NCBI GenBank assembly: GCA_963839995.1 | Contig: CAWIXH010000013.1 | Coordinates: forward strand, 62,001 to 126,000 | DNA length: 64,000 nt | Direction: 5' to 3' | Origin: CAWIUB01 sp963839995 | GTDB taxonomy: Bacteria; Actinomycetota; Actinomycetes; Mycobacteriales; Jatrophihabitantaceae | Shown here: positions 1 through 8,470 of the stretch, one piece after another | How the letters are laid out: each line of letters starts with the position of its first letter | Numbering within the stretch: position 1 is the first letter of the stretch | Made by a program: the position numbers and the translations under genes | Notes under the pieces: generated by a model | Databases searched by the model: none | What the model was told of the DNA's origin: nothing | Seen by the model: only the letters and a program-made list of their open reading frames with translations

Positions 1-252
1 GTCCGGCACGGTGATGCGGACGCTGTCGGCGGTTTCGGCTGGATCCTCGGCGTCCTGCTCCACGTCACAGCCCAGCCGGCCGAGCAGCTCGTGCATGATC
101 GACACATCGGAGATCGCGGGCAGGTTGCGCAGCGTGGTCTGCCCGGGCGCGAGCAGCGCCGCCGCCATCAGCTTGAGCACGCTGTTCTTGGCACCTACGA
201 CGGCGACCTCGCCCCGCAACCGGGCACCGCCGGTCACTCGCAACACCTGCAT
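1..252 (-). CDS. murA: MurA, UDP-GlcNAc enolpyruvyl transferase (N-terminal part, runs off left edge)
   Basis: Catalyses the first committed step of peptidoglycan synthesis, moving enolpyruvate from PEP onto UDP-GlcNAc in the cytoplasm. Only the first 84 codons lie in the window. They read as the opening repeat of the MurA/EPSP-synthase fold: GAKNSVLKLM at residues 20-29 carries the conserved Lys-Asn pair of the substrate site, followed by LRNLPAISDV. The catalytic loop is outside the window. ATG at 252 is chosen because it sits 7 nt after a TAGCGT -10 box shared with the divergent pduO, which fits a leaderless message. Confidence 0.93.
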   Translation of the reverse strand, partial: MQVLRVTGGARLRGEVAVVGAKNSVLKLMAAALLAPGQTTLRNLPAISDVSIMHELLGRLGCDVEQDAEDPAETADSVRITVPD

Positions 253-258
253 CGGGCC

Positions 259-270
259 CACGCTAGCGTG
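259..270. promoter_or_regulatory. Palindromic bidirectional -10 promoter between murA and pduO
   Basis: The 12-bp perfect palindrome CACGCTAGCGTG contains TAGCGT on both strands (264-269 on plus, 265-260 on minus). Six nt separate the plus-strand box from the pduO ATG at 276, and seven separate the minus-strand box from the murA ATG at 252. Both spacings match -10 to +1 distance, so both mRNAs are predicted to begin at their start codon. No clear -35 box is seen, which is common in actinobacteria. The promoter role is inferred from the TANNNT consensus and the geometry. Confidence 0.7.
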
Positions 271-275
271 AAGGC

Positions 276-845
276 ATGGCCGTGCATCTGACCCGTATCT
301 ACACCAGGACAGGCGACGACGGCACGACCGCGCTCGGCGACATGTCCCGGGTCGACAAGACGCATCCGCGGGTAGCCGCCTACGCCGACTGCGACGAGAC
401 CAACGCGGCGATCGGTGTCGCGATCGCCCTCGGTGAGCTGCCCCCGCCGATCAACGCGGTGCTGCACCAGGTGCAGAACGACTTGTTCGATGTGGGCGCC
501 GATCTCTGCACGCCGGTGGTCGCGAACCCGCAGTACCCGCCGTTGCGGATCACCGCTGCCCAGGTCGAACGGTTGGAAGGCTGGTGCGACCAGTTCAATG
601 CTCAGTTGGCGAAGCTGGATAGCTTCATCCTGCCGGGCGGCACACCCGGTGCCGCCTTGCTGCATCAGGCCCGCGCTGTCGCCCGGCGAGGCGAGCGCAG
701 CGCCTGGGCGCTGTACGCGGTCGACCCCGAGCACACCAATCGCGAGGCGTTGCGGTATCTCAATCGTCTGTCGGATCTGCTGTTCATCCTGAGCCGCACG
801 GCCAACCCCGGCGGCGACGTGCTGTGGCGCCCCGGCGGCGACTGA
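276..845 (+). CDS. pduO: Cob(I)alamin adenosyltransferase, PduO type
   Basis: Transfers adenosyl from ATP to cob(I)alamin, giving coenzyme B12 for adenosylcobalamin-dependent enzymes. The 189-residue protein has the family's N-terminal ATP-binding motif TRTGDDGTT (residues 10-18), the DETNAAIG segment and, near the C-terminus, LNRLSDLLFILSR, typical of the trimeric PduO fold. Length is normal for a single-domain enzyme. It is divergent from murA with 23 nt between start codons and is probably leaderless. No other cobalamin gene is nearby, so this looks like a housekeeping cofactor-maintenance gene, matching the mycobacterial gene beside murA. Confidence 0.93.
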   Translation: MAVHLTRIYTRTGDDGTTALGDMSRVDKTHPRVAAYADCDETNAAIGVAIALGELPPPINAVLHQVQNDLFDVGADLCTPVVANPQYPPLRITAAQVERLEGWCDQFNAQLAKLDSFILPGGTPGAALLHQARAVARRGERSAWALYAVDPEHTNREALRYLNRLSDLLFILSRTANPGGDVLWRPGGD

Positions 846-852
846 CGTCCAC

Positions 853-901
853 GACTTCGGGAGTATCTGATCCAGGCCCTGAGCCAGAAACTCCCGAAGT
901 C
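853..901. terminator. Bidirectional hairpin between pduO and the DUF2550 gene
   Basis: A perfect 12-bp inverted repeat, GACTTCGGGAGT at 853-864 and ACTCCCGAAGTC at 890-901, with a 25-nt loop, lies between two convergent genes. It overlaps the stop codon of the minus-strand gene (900-902). No strong U-tract follows, as is usual in high-GC actinobacterial terminators. Confidence 0.6.
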
Positions 902-1304
902 AGGACGGCGGGGCCGAGGACTCCAGCCACGAGACGAAGCCGGTGTAGGCGCCGTCGGCCAAGGCGATCGTGACGTCGCCCGCGGAGTCACGGCATTCGA
1001 CGATGATCGCGCTGGCCGGCAGGGACGAACGCTCCTGCCCGGTCGGTGGGCGCTGGCCCACGACCTGCAGGTCGTCGCGATGGATGACGCGCGACGGCCG
1101 GGTGCCGATGCCGATCGCCCGGTACCACCGCAGTTCGTTGCCCGCGTATCGCCCGACGCCGTACAGCCACCGGCTGCCGCGGCGGGTGGCCAGCGGGATA
1201 GCGCCGGCGCTGCGCAGCATCTGCCGCTGCCGGGCCACGATGGACGCCAGCACGATCACGACGAGGATCAACGCGATGGCGAAGATGAGATCGACGACGG
1301 CCAC
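900..1304 (-). CDS. DUF2550 membrane protein
   Basis: Conserved actinobacterial protein of unknown function, usually found just after atpC as here. The 134-residue product has one N-terminal membrane helix (about residues 4-24, rich in Ile, Val and Leu) and a soluble domain with the family's conserved WYRAIGIGTRPSR region and C-terminal FVSWLE. GTG at 1304 is chosen because GGGGAG lies just upstream and the membrane segment then begins the protein. The open frame extends further upstream but that part is not protein-like. Probably the last gene of the atp transcript. Confidence 0.85.
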   Translation of the reverse strand: MAVVDLIFAIALILVVIVLASIVARQRQMLRSAGAIPLATRRGSRWLYGVGRYAGNELRWYRAIGIGTRPSRVIHRDDLQVVGQRPPTGQERSSLPASAIIVECRDSAGDVTIALADGAYTGFVSWLESSAPPS

Positions 1305-1326
1305 TGCGCTCCCCCGTAGCTGCCGA

Positions 1327-1722
1327 TCAGACCGCTTCGCCGGCGGCGCGCAGCCGCGCCAGAGCCCGGTTGCGCGCGTCCTGGGCCGCCGTATCGGTCT
1401 CCTCGCCGGCGGGTGACTCGGCCCCCGCGCGGCTGAGGGCATCTCGGGCCCGGGCCGCGTCGATCTCGCTGGCCTCCTCGGCGGTCTCAGCCATGATGGC
1501 GATCCCGTCCTCGCGGACGGATAGGAAGCCGCCGTTGACGGCCACCCGCAGGTCGTCGTGGCCGTCGCGCACGACGCGAACCAGCCAGCCGTCTTCCAGC
1601 GCCGCGAGCAACGGCTCGTGCCCGGCCAGGATGCCGATCTCGCCCTCGGGCGTTCGGGCGATGACCATCGTGGCCTCCCCCGACCAGATCGGCCATTCGA
1701 CCGCGACCACCTCGACGTGCAT
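1327..1722 (-). CDS. atpC: ATP synthase epsilon subunit
   Basis: Epsilon subunit of the F1 central stalk; couples rotor and catalytic head and restrains ATP hydrolysis. The 131 residues begin with the beta-barrel domain (conserved GEIGILAGHEPLLAAL at about 28-43) and end in a short helical part. An acidic segment near residue 105 (ESPAGEETDTAA) lengthens the tail. ATG at 1722 follows GGAGG by 8 nt; an in-frame GTG one codon upstream is possible. It is the last atp gene, 15 nt after atpD. Confidence 0.93.
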   Translation of the reverse strand: MHVEVVAVEWPIWSGEATMVIARTPEGEIGILAGHEPLLAALEDGWLVRVVRDGHDDLRVAVNGGFLSVREDGIAIMAETAEEASEIDAARARDALSRAGAESPAGEETDTAAQDARNRALARLRAAGEAV

Positions 1723-1737
1723 CACGTGTCCCTCCGC

Positions 1738-3189
1738 TCAGGTCTTCTTCAGCTCGTCGGCCTTGCGCTCGAGGTCTTCGAGGCCGCCGCACATGAAGAA
1801 CGCCTGCTCGGGATAGCTATCGAACTCGCCGTCGCACAGCCGCTTGAAGGCATCGACCGTCTCGCTCACCGGCACGAACGTCCCGTCCAGCCCGGTGAAG
1901 ACCTTGGCCACGAAGGTGCTCTGCGACAGGAACCGCTCGATGCGCCGCGCCCGGCCGACCAGGATCTTGTCCTCCTCCGCCAGCTCGTCGACTCCCAGGA
2001 TCGCGATGATGTTCTGCAGTTCGGCGTAACGCTGCAGGATCTCCTTGGTGCGCTGGGCGACCTGGTAGTGCTGCTCGCCGACATAGCGCGCATCGAGGAT
2101 CCGCGACGTCGAGTCGAGCGGGTCGACCGCAGGGTAGATGCCCTTCTCCGAGATCGGCCGGGACAGCACCGTCGTGGCGTCCAGGTGGGCGAACGCGGTG
2201 TGCGGCGCGGGGTCGGTGATGTCGTCGGCCGGCACGTAGATCGCCTGCATCGAGGTGATCGAGTGGCCACGGGTCGAGGTGATCCGCTCCTGCAGCTGGC
2301 CCATCTCGTCGGCCAGCGTCGGCTGGTAACCCACCGCGGACGGCATCCGGCCGAGCAGCGTCGACACCTCCGAACCCGCCTGGGTGAACCGGAAGATGTT
2401 GTCGATGAACAACAGCACGTCCTGGCCCTGGACGTCCCGGAAATACTCGGCCATGGTCAGCGCCGAGAGAGCCACTCGCAGCCGGGTGCCCGGCGGCTCG
2501 TCCATCTGCCCGAAGACCAATGCGGTCTTCTCGATGACGCCGGTCTCGGTCATCTCGACGATCAGCCCAGTGCCCTCACGGGTGCGTTCACCGACTCCGG
2601 CGAACACCGACACGCCGCCGAAGTTCTCGGCGACCCGGTAGATCATCTCCTGGATCAGCACCGTCTTGCCCACGCCGGCCCCACCGAACAGCCCGATCTT
2701 GCCACCCAGCACATACGGGGTGAGCAGGTCGAGGACCTTGACGCCGGTCTCGAACATCTCGGTCTTGCTCTCCAACTGGGCGAACGGCGGCGGATCGCGG
2801 TGGATCGGCCAGCGCTCGGTGATCTCGAGCGAACTGGCCTCGACGTCGAGCGGCTCGCCGAGGCAGTTGAAGACGTGACCCTTGGTCACGTCACCGACCG
2901 GAACCGTGATCGGCCCGCCGGTGTCGGTGACGACGGCCCCACGGACCAGCCCGTCGGTCGGCTGCAGCGCGATGGCCCGCACGATGTCATCGCCGATGTG
3001 CTGCTCGACCTCGAGGGTCATCGTCTTGGCTACCTCTTCGAGGGCGATCTCGACGGTGAGCGCGTTGAACAGCGCCGGCATGGTGTCGCGGCTGAACTCG
3101 ACGTCGACGACCGGACCGATAACCCGGACGACCCGGCCAGTGCCGGTGTGGTGCTCGCTCGCGGTGGCGATCTCGTCGGTGATGCTCAC
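1738..3189 (-). CDS. atpD: ATP synthase beta subunit
   Basis: Catalytic beta subunit of F1; three copies alternate with alpha and make ATP. The 483-residue protein has the N-terminal barrel (GRVVRVIGPVVDVEF), the Walker A loop GGAGVGKT at residues 169-176, Walker B LLFIDNIFRFTQAG, and the DELSEED-equivalent lever DELAEEDK in the C-terminal helical domain. Length and order are those of a functional enzyme. It follows atpG after an 85-nt gap holding a dispersed repeat, the largest spacer inside the operon. Confidence 0.97.
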   Translation of the reverse strand: MSITDEIATASEHHTGTGRVVRVIGPVVDVEFSRDTMPALFNALTVEIALEEVAKTMTLEVEQHIGDDIVRAIALQPTDGLVRGAVVTDTGGPITVPVGDVTKGHVFNCLGEPLDVEASSLEITERWPIHRDPPPFAQLESKTEMFETGVKVLDLLTPYVLGGKIGLFGGAGVGKTVLIQEMIYRVAENFGGVSVFAGVGERTREGTGLIVEMTETGVIEKTALVFGQMDEPPGTRLRVALSALTMAEYFRDVQGQDVLLFIDNIFRFTQAGSEVSTLLGRMPSAVGYQPTLADEMGQLQERITSTRGHSITSMQAIYVPADDITDPAPHTAFAHLDATTVLSRPISEKGIYPAVDPLDSTSRILDARYVGEQHYQVAQRTKEILQRYAELQNIIAILGVDELAEEDKILVGRARRIERFLSQSTFVAKVFTGLDGTFVPVSETVDAFKRLCDGEFDSYPEQAFFMCGGLEDLERKADELKKT

Positions 3190-3202
3190 TCTGACCCCTC
3201 GA

Positions 3203-3277
3203 TGCTCTTCGCGCGAGCGCTCATCACGCCGCTCGCTGCGCTCCTTGCTCGCTGACGCTCGCTGCGATGCTCGCTCA
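3203..3277. repeat. Dispersed intergenic repeat in the atpG-atpD spacer
   Basis: A GC-rich stretch built from CGCTCGCTGCG-like units, beginning TGCTCTTCGCGCGAGCG and ending in GATGCTCGCTCAC. The same opening and ending occur at 58361-58480. Related units occur at 30808-30831. It overlaps the last codon region of atpG and its units could fold into hairpins. It may tune read-through or stability inside the atp mRNA, but that is inference. Confidence 0.55.
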
Positions 3278-4201
3278 CTCTTCGCTCCCTGTCGCCGCGA
3301 GCGCGTCGGCGCCGCCGACGATCTCGCTGATCTCTTGCGTGATCTCTGCCTGGCGGGCCTGGTTGGCCAGTCGGGTGTAGGTCTTGATCAGCTCGTCCGC
3401 GTTGTCCGCGGCCGACTTCATCGCGCGGCGCCGCGACGCAGATTCGGAGGCGGCGGCGTCGAGGAGCGCTGTGTAGATGCGGGTGTTCACGTACTTGGGC
3501 AGCATGGCCTCGAGCAACTTCTCGGCGTCCGGCTCGAAGTCGTAGGCCGGCAGCGGACCTTCGTAGGCGGCCGCCTCGGTCTCCTCGACCACGAGCGGTG
3601 CGATGCGCAAGGCCACGGGCGTCTGGGTCAGCATGGACCGGAACTCGGTGTACACGACGTGCAGCTCATCGACACCCTGCGGCCCTTCGCCGGTCGCCGA
3701 GTCGTCCGCTCCAGTCAGGAACGTCTTGACCAGCTCCTCGCCGATCTCGCGCGCGTTCTCGTACGCAGGCTGCTCGGAGAACCCTGTCCAGCTGGCCGCG
3801 ATGGGCCGCTGACGGAACGAGTAGTAGCTCACGCCCTTGCGGCCGACCACGTCGAGCCGGACGTCCTTGCCCTCGTCGTTCAGCAGCTCACCGAGCTCGT
3901 TCGCGCTCCGCAGCACGTTGGCGTTGTAGCCACCGGCGAGCCCACGGTCGGAGGTCACCACGAGGACGCCGGCGCGGCGTGGATTCTCCCGCTCGACGAG
4001 CAGCGGGTGGTCGAGGCTGGCGTTGCTGGCCAGCGCCGTCAGCGCGTGGGTGAGCTCTCGGGCGTACGGCTTGGCCGCCGTCACCCTCGCCTGGGCCTTG
4101 AGGATCCGCGAAGCGGCAATGAGCTCCATCGCCTTGGTGATCTTCTTGGTCGATTGCACCGACTTGATCTGCCGGCGGTAGACCCGCAGCTGCGCTCCCA
4201 T
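3275..4201 (-). CDS. atpG: ATP synthase gamma subunit
   Basis: Forms the rotating coiled-coil shaft of F1. The 308-residue product starts with the signature helix MGAQLRVYRRQIKSVQSTKK and KITKAMELIAASR, and ends with the matching C-terminal helix (RRRAMKSAADNADELIKTYT, then RLANQARQAEITQEISEIVGG). A central insert of about 20 residues (near GADDSATGEGPQGVDE) lengthens it, as is usual in actinobacteria. It lies 10 nt after atpA. Confidence 0.96.
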   Translation of the reverse strand: MGAQLRVYRRQIKSVQSTKKITKAMELIAASRILKAQARVTAAKPYARELTHALTALASNASLDHPLLVERENPRRAGVLVVTSDRGLAGGYNANVLRSANELGELLNDEGKDVRLDVVGRKGVSYYSFRQRPIAASWTGFSEQPAYENAREIGEELVKTFLTGADDSATGEGPQGVDELHVVYTEFRSMLTQTPVALRIAPLVVEETEAAAYEGPLPAYDFEPDAEKLLEAMLPKYVNTRIYTALLDAAASESASRRRAMKSAADNADELIKTYTRLANQARQAEITQEISEIVGGADALAATGSEE

Positions 4202-4211
4202 GGCGGACCGC

Positions 4212-5858
4212 TCAGCCGCTCGGTGGTGGCGCCGGGCGTACCCTGGTCACCTTGTCGCGCCCGACGTCCTCGGCGTCCATGGCTTCGGCCTCCGCCTCCT
4301 CCGCGGCGGCCTGCTCCGTCGTTGTGAACTCCTCCTTGACCTCCTGGACCGCCTTGCGCAGCTCCTCGATCGTGTCGTCTGGCAGCTGGCCGGTCTCGGC
4401 GATCGTGTCGAAGATCTGCTTCGCGTTGTGCTGGATGTACTCGTGCAGCTCTGCCTCGAACCGGCGGATGTCGTCCACCGGGATGTCGTCCAGCGAGCCC
4501 GACGCGCCGGCCCAGATCGACACGACCTCTCGCTCGGGCGGGAAGGGGCTCGACTGCGGCTGCTTGAGCAGTTCGACCAGACGGGCGCCGCGCTCCAGCT
4601 GCGCCTTCGACGCCTTGTCCAGGTCCGAGCCGAAGGCGGCGAACGCCTCCAGCTCGCGGTACTGGGCCAGATCGACCCGAAGGCGACCGGCGACCTGCTT
4701 CATCGCCTTGCTCTGCGCTGCCCCGCCGACGCGCGACACGGAGATGCCGACATTGATGGCCGGACGTACGCCGGCGTTGAACAGATCCGTCTCCAGGAAG
4801 CACTGCCCATCGGTGATCGAGATGACGTTCGTCGGGATATAGGCCGAGATGTCATTGCCTTTCGTCTCGATGATCGGCAGGCCGGTCATCGATCCGCCGC
4901 CCATCTCGTCGGACAGCTTGGCGCAGCGCTCGAGCAGCCGCGAGTGCAGGTAGAACACGTCGCCGGGATAGGCCTCCCGGCCGGGAGGGCGGCGCAGCAG
5001 CAGCGACACCGCGCGGTACGCCTCGGCCTGCTTGGTCAGATCATCGAAGATGATCAGCACGTGCTTGCCGTCGTACATCCAGTGCTGGCCGATCGTCGAG
5101 CCGGTGTAGGGGGCCAGGTACTTGAAGCCGGCCGAGTCCGACGCGGGCGCCGCGACGATCGTCGTGTACTCCAGCGCACCCGCCTCGTCGAGCGTGCGCC
5201 GTACCGCGGCGATGGTCGAGCCCTTCTGGCCGATCGCCACGTAGACGCAGCGCACCTGCTTCTGCGGGTCGCCGGATGCCCAGTTGGCGCGCTGGTTGAT
5301 GATCGCATCCAGGCAGACCGTGGTCTTGCCGGTCTGCCTGTCGCCGATGATCAGCTGACGCTGACCGCGGCCGATGGCCGTCATCGAGTCGATGGCCTTG
5401 ATGCCGGTGAGCAGCGCCTCCTTGACGTCCTGGCGCTGGACGACCGACGGCGCCTGCAACTCCAGCACGCGACTTTCGTCCGTCTCCACTTCGCCCATGT
5501 CGTCGATGGGGTTGCCGAGCGGGTCCACGACCCGCCCGAGGTAGGCGTCGCCGACCGGGACCGACAGGATCTCCCCCGTCCGCTTGACTTGCTGGCCCTC
5601 TTCGATCTGTGTCGCGTCGCCGAGCACCACGACGCCGATGTCGCGCACGTCGAGGTTGAGGGCGACGCCCAGGGTGCCGTCCTCGAACTCCACCAGCTCG
5701 TTGGCCATGGCGCTGGGCAAGCCTTCGACGATCGCGATGCCGTCGAATGTCTCCGCCACGACGCCGACCTCCTCGCGGGCGGCCTCCGGCGTGTAGGACG
5801 CGATGTACCCGGCAATGGCGCTACGGATCTCGTCCGCGGAGATGGTCAGCTCAGCCAT
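4212..5858 (-). CDS. atpA: ATP synthase alpha subunit
   Basis: Non-catalytic nucleotide-binding alpha subunit of F1. The 548-residue protein has Walker A GDRQTGKT at residues 172-179, the SISDGQ-type region (VISITDGQCFLETDLFNAGV) and the arginine-finger motif SRVGGAAQSKAMKQVAGRLR. The C-terminal 30 or so residues (TTEQAAAEEAEAEAMDAEDV) are acidic and Ala-Glu rich, a tail beyond the core fold that is also seen in other actinobacterial alpha subunits. Separated from atpH by 62 nt. Confidence 0.97.
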   Translation of the reverse strand: MAELTISADEIRSAIAGYIASYTPEAAREEVGVVAETFDGIAIVEGLPSAMANELVEFEDGTLGVALNLDVRDIGVVVLGDATQIEEGQQVKRTGEILSVPVGDAYLGRVVDPLGNPIDDMGEVETDESRVLELQAPSVVQRQDVKEALLTGIKAIDSMTAIGRGQRQLIIGDRQTGKTTVCLDAIINQRANWASGDPQKQVRCVYVAIGQKGSTIAAVRRTLDEAGALEYTTIVAAPASDSAGFKYLAPYTGSTIGQHWMYDGKHVLIIFDDLTKQAEAYRAVSLLLRRPPGREAYPGDVFYLHSRLLERCAKLSDEMGGGSMTGLPIIETKGNDISAYIPTNVISITDGQCFLETDLFNAGVRPAINVGISVSRVGGAAQSKAMKQVAGRLRVDLAQYRELEAFAAFGSDLDKASKAQLERGARLVELLKQPQSSPFPPEREVVSIWAGASGSLDDIPVDDIRRFEAELHEYIQHNAKQIFDTIAETGQLPDDTIEELRKAVQEVKEEFTTTEQAAAEEAEAEAMDAEDVGRDKVTRVRPAPPPSG

Positions 5859-5920
5859 GGTTCATCCTGTCTCGTGCGTGTCTCGAGGTTGCCTGGTCAC
5901 TGTCAGATCATTGTCCGGCA

Positions 5921-6745
5921 TCAACCGGCCACTGCCTTGCGCGCCGCGGCGATCCGGCTCGCGACGCTGCCGTCGATCGCCTCGTCGCCGACGCGGATCA
6001 CCAACCCGCCCTGGACGGAAGGTTCGACGAACGTGCGTACCGCAATCGGACGGCCGTACATCGCGCTCAGCGTCGTCGCGATCCGCTCCTCCTGGGCGTC
6101 GGTCAGCGCGACGGCCGAGATGACCCGCGCGATCGAACGCGACTGACGGGCGGCCGCCGCTTCGAGCTGCGCGGCGATCGCGTGCTCGACGCTGCGCTTG
6201 CGCAGGCTCGCCACCGCATGCTCGACGAGCTCCTGGGTGACCGGCGAGGCCTTGCCAGCCAGCAGGGTTCGCACCAGCTCGACACGCGGTTCGCCCGGGA
6301 GGTCGGCCTGGTCAAGCAGCGTTGTCAGCTCGGATTCGGCGCCGAGGATCCGCTCGAGCCGAAACAGTTCGTCCTCGACTTCGCCCAACGAACCGTCGGC
6401 CGCGGCGGAGGCGAGCAGCGCGTCGTCAGCCACCTGCTCGAGCGCGTCGCCGAGGTCCCAGGGCGACGCCCACCGTTGCTGGGCCGCGGTCCGCACGATG
6501 TCCAGGCCCGTCGCGCTCACCTTGCCCGAGAGCAGGCTGTCGATGAGCTCGCCGCGGGACGTCGTAGAACTGGCCGGGTCCGCTACCGCGCGCCGCAACC
6601 GCGGCTGGGAGGCCAGCAGGTCCGCGACGGCGTAGAGCTCTGCGGCGAGCCCGGTGCGGCCTTCGGTGGTCGAGAAACGTCCCGACAGCCCGTCCAGCCG
6701 CTCGCGCACGACGGCCAGCGACACGCGGCTCGCCCCGGTCATCAT
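5921..6745 (-). CDS. atpH: ATP synthase delta subunit
   Basis: Peripheral-stalk delta subunit that clamps F1 to the b subunits. At 274 residues it is the long actinobacterial form, with an N-terminal helical region before the OSCP-like core and the conserved end GGLVIRVGDEAIDGSVASRI. It is not fused to a b domain, unlike the mycobacterial b-delta protein. ATG at 6745 overlaps the atpF stop as ATGA; a second ATG follows at once. Confidence 0.93.
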   Translation of the reverse strand: MMTGASRVSLAVVRERLDGLSGRFSTTEGRTGLAAELYAVADLLASQPRLRRAVADPASSTTSRGELIDSLLSGKVSATGLDIVRTAAQQRWASPWDLGDALEQVADDALLASAAADGSLGEVEDELFRLERILGAESELTTLLDQADLPGEPRVELVRTLLAGKASPVTQELVEHAVASLRKRSVEHAIAAQLEAAAARQSRSIARVISAVALTDAQEERIATTLSAMYGRPIAVRTFVEPSVQGGLVIRVGDEAIDGSVASRIAAARKAVAG

Positions 6746-7311
6746 GGCCGATCACTCCCGGCACCGGCCGCGCTGCTCGCCGCATCGCTGGCCTCCAGCC
6801 CGGCCAGAAACGAGTCGACCGTGGCGCGTACTTGCGCGTCGTCGGCGAGCCGCTGGCCGACGATCTTCTCCGACAGCTCGAGGGCCAACGTCCCGATCTC
6901 GCTGCGCAGCTCGCGCACGATCTGACTGCGCTGGGTCTGCAGCTGTGACTCGCCGCGGGCGACGATCCGGGCGGACTCCTGCTGCGCCTGTCCCCGCAAG
7001 TCCTCGACGATGCGCTGCGCCTCAGCGCGAGCGTTCTCGCGGATCTGGGCCGCGTCGCCACGGGCGTCGGCCAGCTGCGCCTGGTACCGCGCCAGCGCCT
7101 GCCTGGCCTCGGCCTGCGCGGCCTCGGCCCGCGCGATCCCGCCCTCGATGGCGTCCCGCCGGGCAGCGAACGTCGCCTCGAACTGCGGGACCACGTACTT
7201 GGCCAGCAGGTACAGCAGGATGCCGAAGATGATCAGGACGAGGATGATCTCCGACCAGTGCGGCAACAGCGGGTTGACTTCCTTCTCCGCTGCGAGATGG
7301 ATCGCTGTCAT
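6742..7311 (-). CDS. atpF: ATP synthase b subunit
   Basis: Stator b subunit. One membrane helix (about residues 19-40, SEIILVLIIFGILLYLLAKY) follows a short hydrophilic start, then a long charged coiled coil (VVPQFEATFAARRDAIEGGI onward) that reaches up to delta. The 189-residue length is standard. It overlaps atpH by 4 nt, so translational coupling is likely, and starts 27 nt after atpE. Confidence 0.94.
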   Translation of the reverse strand: MTAIHLAAEKEVNPLLPHWSEIILVLIIFGILLYLLAKYVVPQFEATFAARRDAIEGGIARAEAAQAEARQALARYQAQLADARGDAAQIRENARAEAQRIVEDLRGQAQQESARIVARGESQLQTQRSQIVRELRSEIGTLALELSEKIVGQRLADDAQVRATVDSFLAGLEASDAASSAAGAGSDRP

Positions 7312-7338
7312 GGCGTGACCTTAGAACTCGGCGGGATG

Positions 7339-7566
7339 CTAGAGAACGAAAGCAAGCGCAATGCCGATGATGGCCAGCGCCTCGGCAAGCGCGAACCCGA
7401 GGATCGCGAGCGGCTGCAGCCGGCTCTGCATCTCCGGCTGACGGGCCGTGCCATTGATGTAGGCCGCGAAGATCAGCCCGATACCGACGCCAGGACCGAT
7501 GGCCGCCAGGCCATAGCCGACCATGTTGAGCGTGCCGCCCGACGTCGCCGCCAGTACTGCTGACAT
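7339..7566 (-). CDS. atpE: ATP synthase c subunit (proton type)
   Basis: Proteolipid forming the rotor ring. The 75-residue hairpin has a GPGVGIG packing motif in helix 1 (residues 24-30), the polar loop ARQPE (41-45) and the ion-carrying Glu62 in helix 2 (LGFALAEALAI). The residues around Glu62 lack the Na+-ligand set, so it is read as H+-coupled. It lies between atpB and atpF with a 67-nt gap to atpB. Confidence 0.96.
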   Translation of the reverse strand: MSAVLAATSGGTLNMVGYGLAAIGPGVGIGLIFAAYINGTARQPEMQSRLQPLAILGFALAEALAIIGIALAFVL

Positions 7567-7633
7567 TGATGTGTCCTCTCGTTGGTTTTGGCCCTGTTCT
7601 GCACAGTGGCCGGTTGATGCGCGGCTGGAAAGA

Positions 7634-8455
7634 TCAATGCTCTTCGGCTAGCGCCCCGCCTATGTACTGCGCGGTGAGCAGGGCGAACACGTACGCCTGC
7701 AGGATCGCGACGATGAGTTCCAGGAACCCGACGAAGATCCCGAGGGCAAAGGAGAGCACGCCGACCGGCTTGACCAGGAACGACCCGGTGGCGTGCAGCA
7801 GGAGATAGTCGCCGCCGGTCGCGAACAGCAGAAGCAGCAGGTGACCGGCGAACATGTTGGCGAACAACCGCAGGGACAGCGTTATCGGGCGGATCAGGAT
7901 GTTCGACAGGAACTCGAGCGGGATCAGCAGCGGCAAGATGACCCACGGAACGCCCGGTGGGACCGTCTGGAGCTTGAGGTAGCCGAGGAAACCGTGCCGT
8001 CCGATACCGACCGCGTTGTAGGTGATCCACACCATCGCCGCAAGCGCGTAGGCGAAGCTCGCCCGGGCGAACGGCGCGAACTGCAGGAACGGGATCAGCC
8101 CGAAGAGGTTGTTGACGAGGATGAAGGAGAAGAGCGTGAGCAGTAGCGCGACGAACCTGGCGTAGTCCTTGGCCCCGATGCTGTCTTGTGCGACGCCGTT
8201 ACGGATGAAGCTGTACGCCTGCTCACCAAGGAATTGTGCCCGCGACGGGACGAGCGCACGGCGGCGCGACGTCGAGTAATAGAAGACGAACACGACGACC
8301 GCAGCCAGCACCAACAGCAGCGAAGGCTTGGTCAGCAGCAGGTTGTTGCCGTGGAAGATGTCCGGGAACTCGAAGTCTGCCGGGCCGGGCGCGTTGAACC
8401 CGGGATTCGGGGCGGCCAAGATCTCCCAAGGGCCAGCAAGGCCACCGTGTGTCAC
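7634..8455 (-). CDS. atpB: ATP synthase a subunit
   Basis: Membrane a subunit forming the two proton half-channels. The 273-residue protein has several hydrophobic helices and the invariant channel Arg in SLRLFANMFAGHL, followed by the conserved last helix with QAYVFALLTAQYIGGAL. Length is normal. It starts 15 nt after the small AtpZ-like gene and opens the structural part of the operon. Confidence 0.95.
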   Translation of the reverse strand: MTHGGLAGPWEILAAPNPGFNAPGPADFEFPDIFHGNNLLLTKPSLLLVLAAVVVFVFYYSTSRRRALVPSRAQFLGEQAYSFIRNGVAQDSIGAKDYARFVALLLTLFSFILVNNLFGLIPFLQFAPFARASFAYALAAMVWITYNAVGIGRHGFLGYLKLQTVPPGVPWVILPLLIPLEFLSNILIRPITLSLRLFANMFAGHLLLLLFATGGDYLLLHATGSFLVKPVGVLSFALGIFVGFLELIVAILQAYVFALLTAQYIGGALAEEH

Positions 8456-8470
8456 GTGGTCTCTCCTCGA

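Noticed and set aside
1558..6146. Long plus-strand open frames opposite the atp operon (up to 648 codons)
   Set aside because: They lie antisense to certain atp genes, have His/Asp/Arg-rich shadow composition and no recognisable domain. High GC leaves such frames open.
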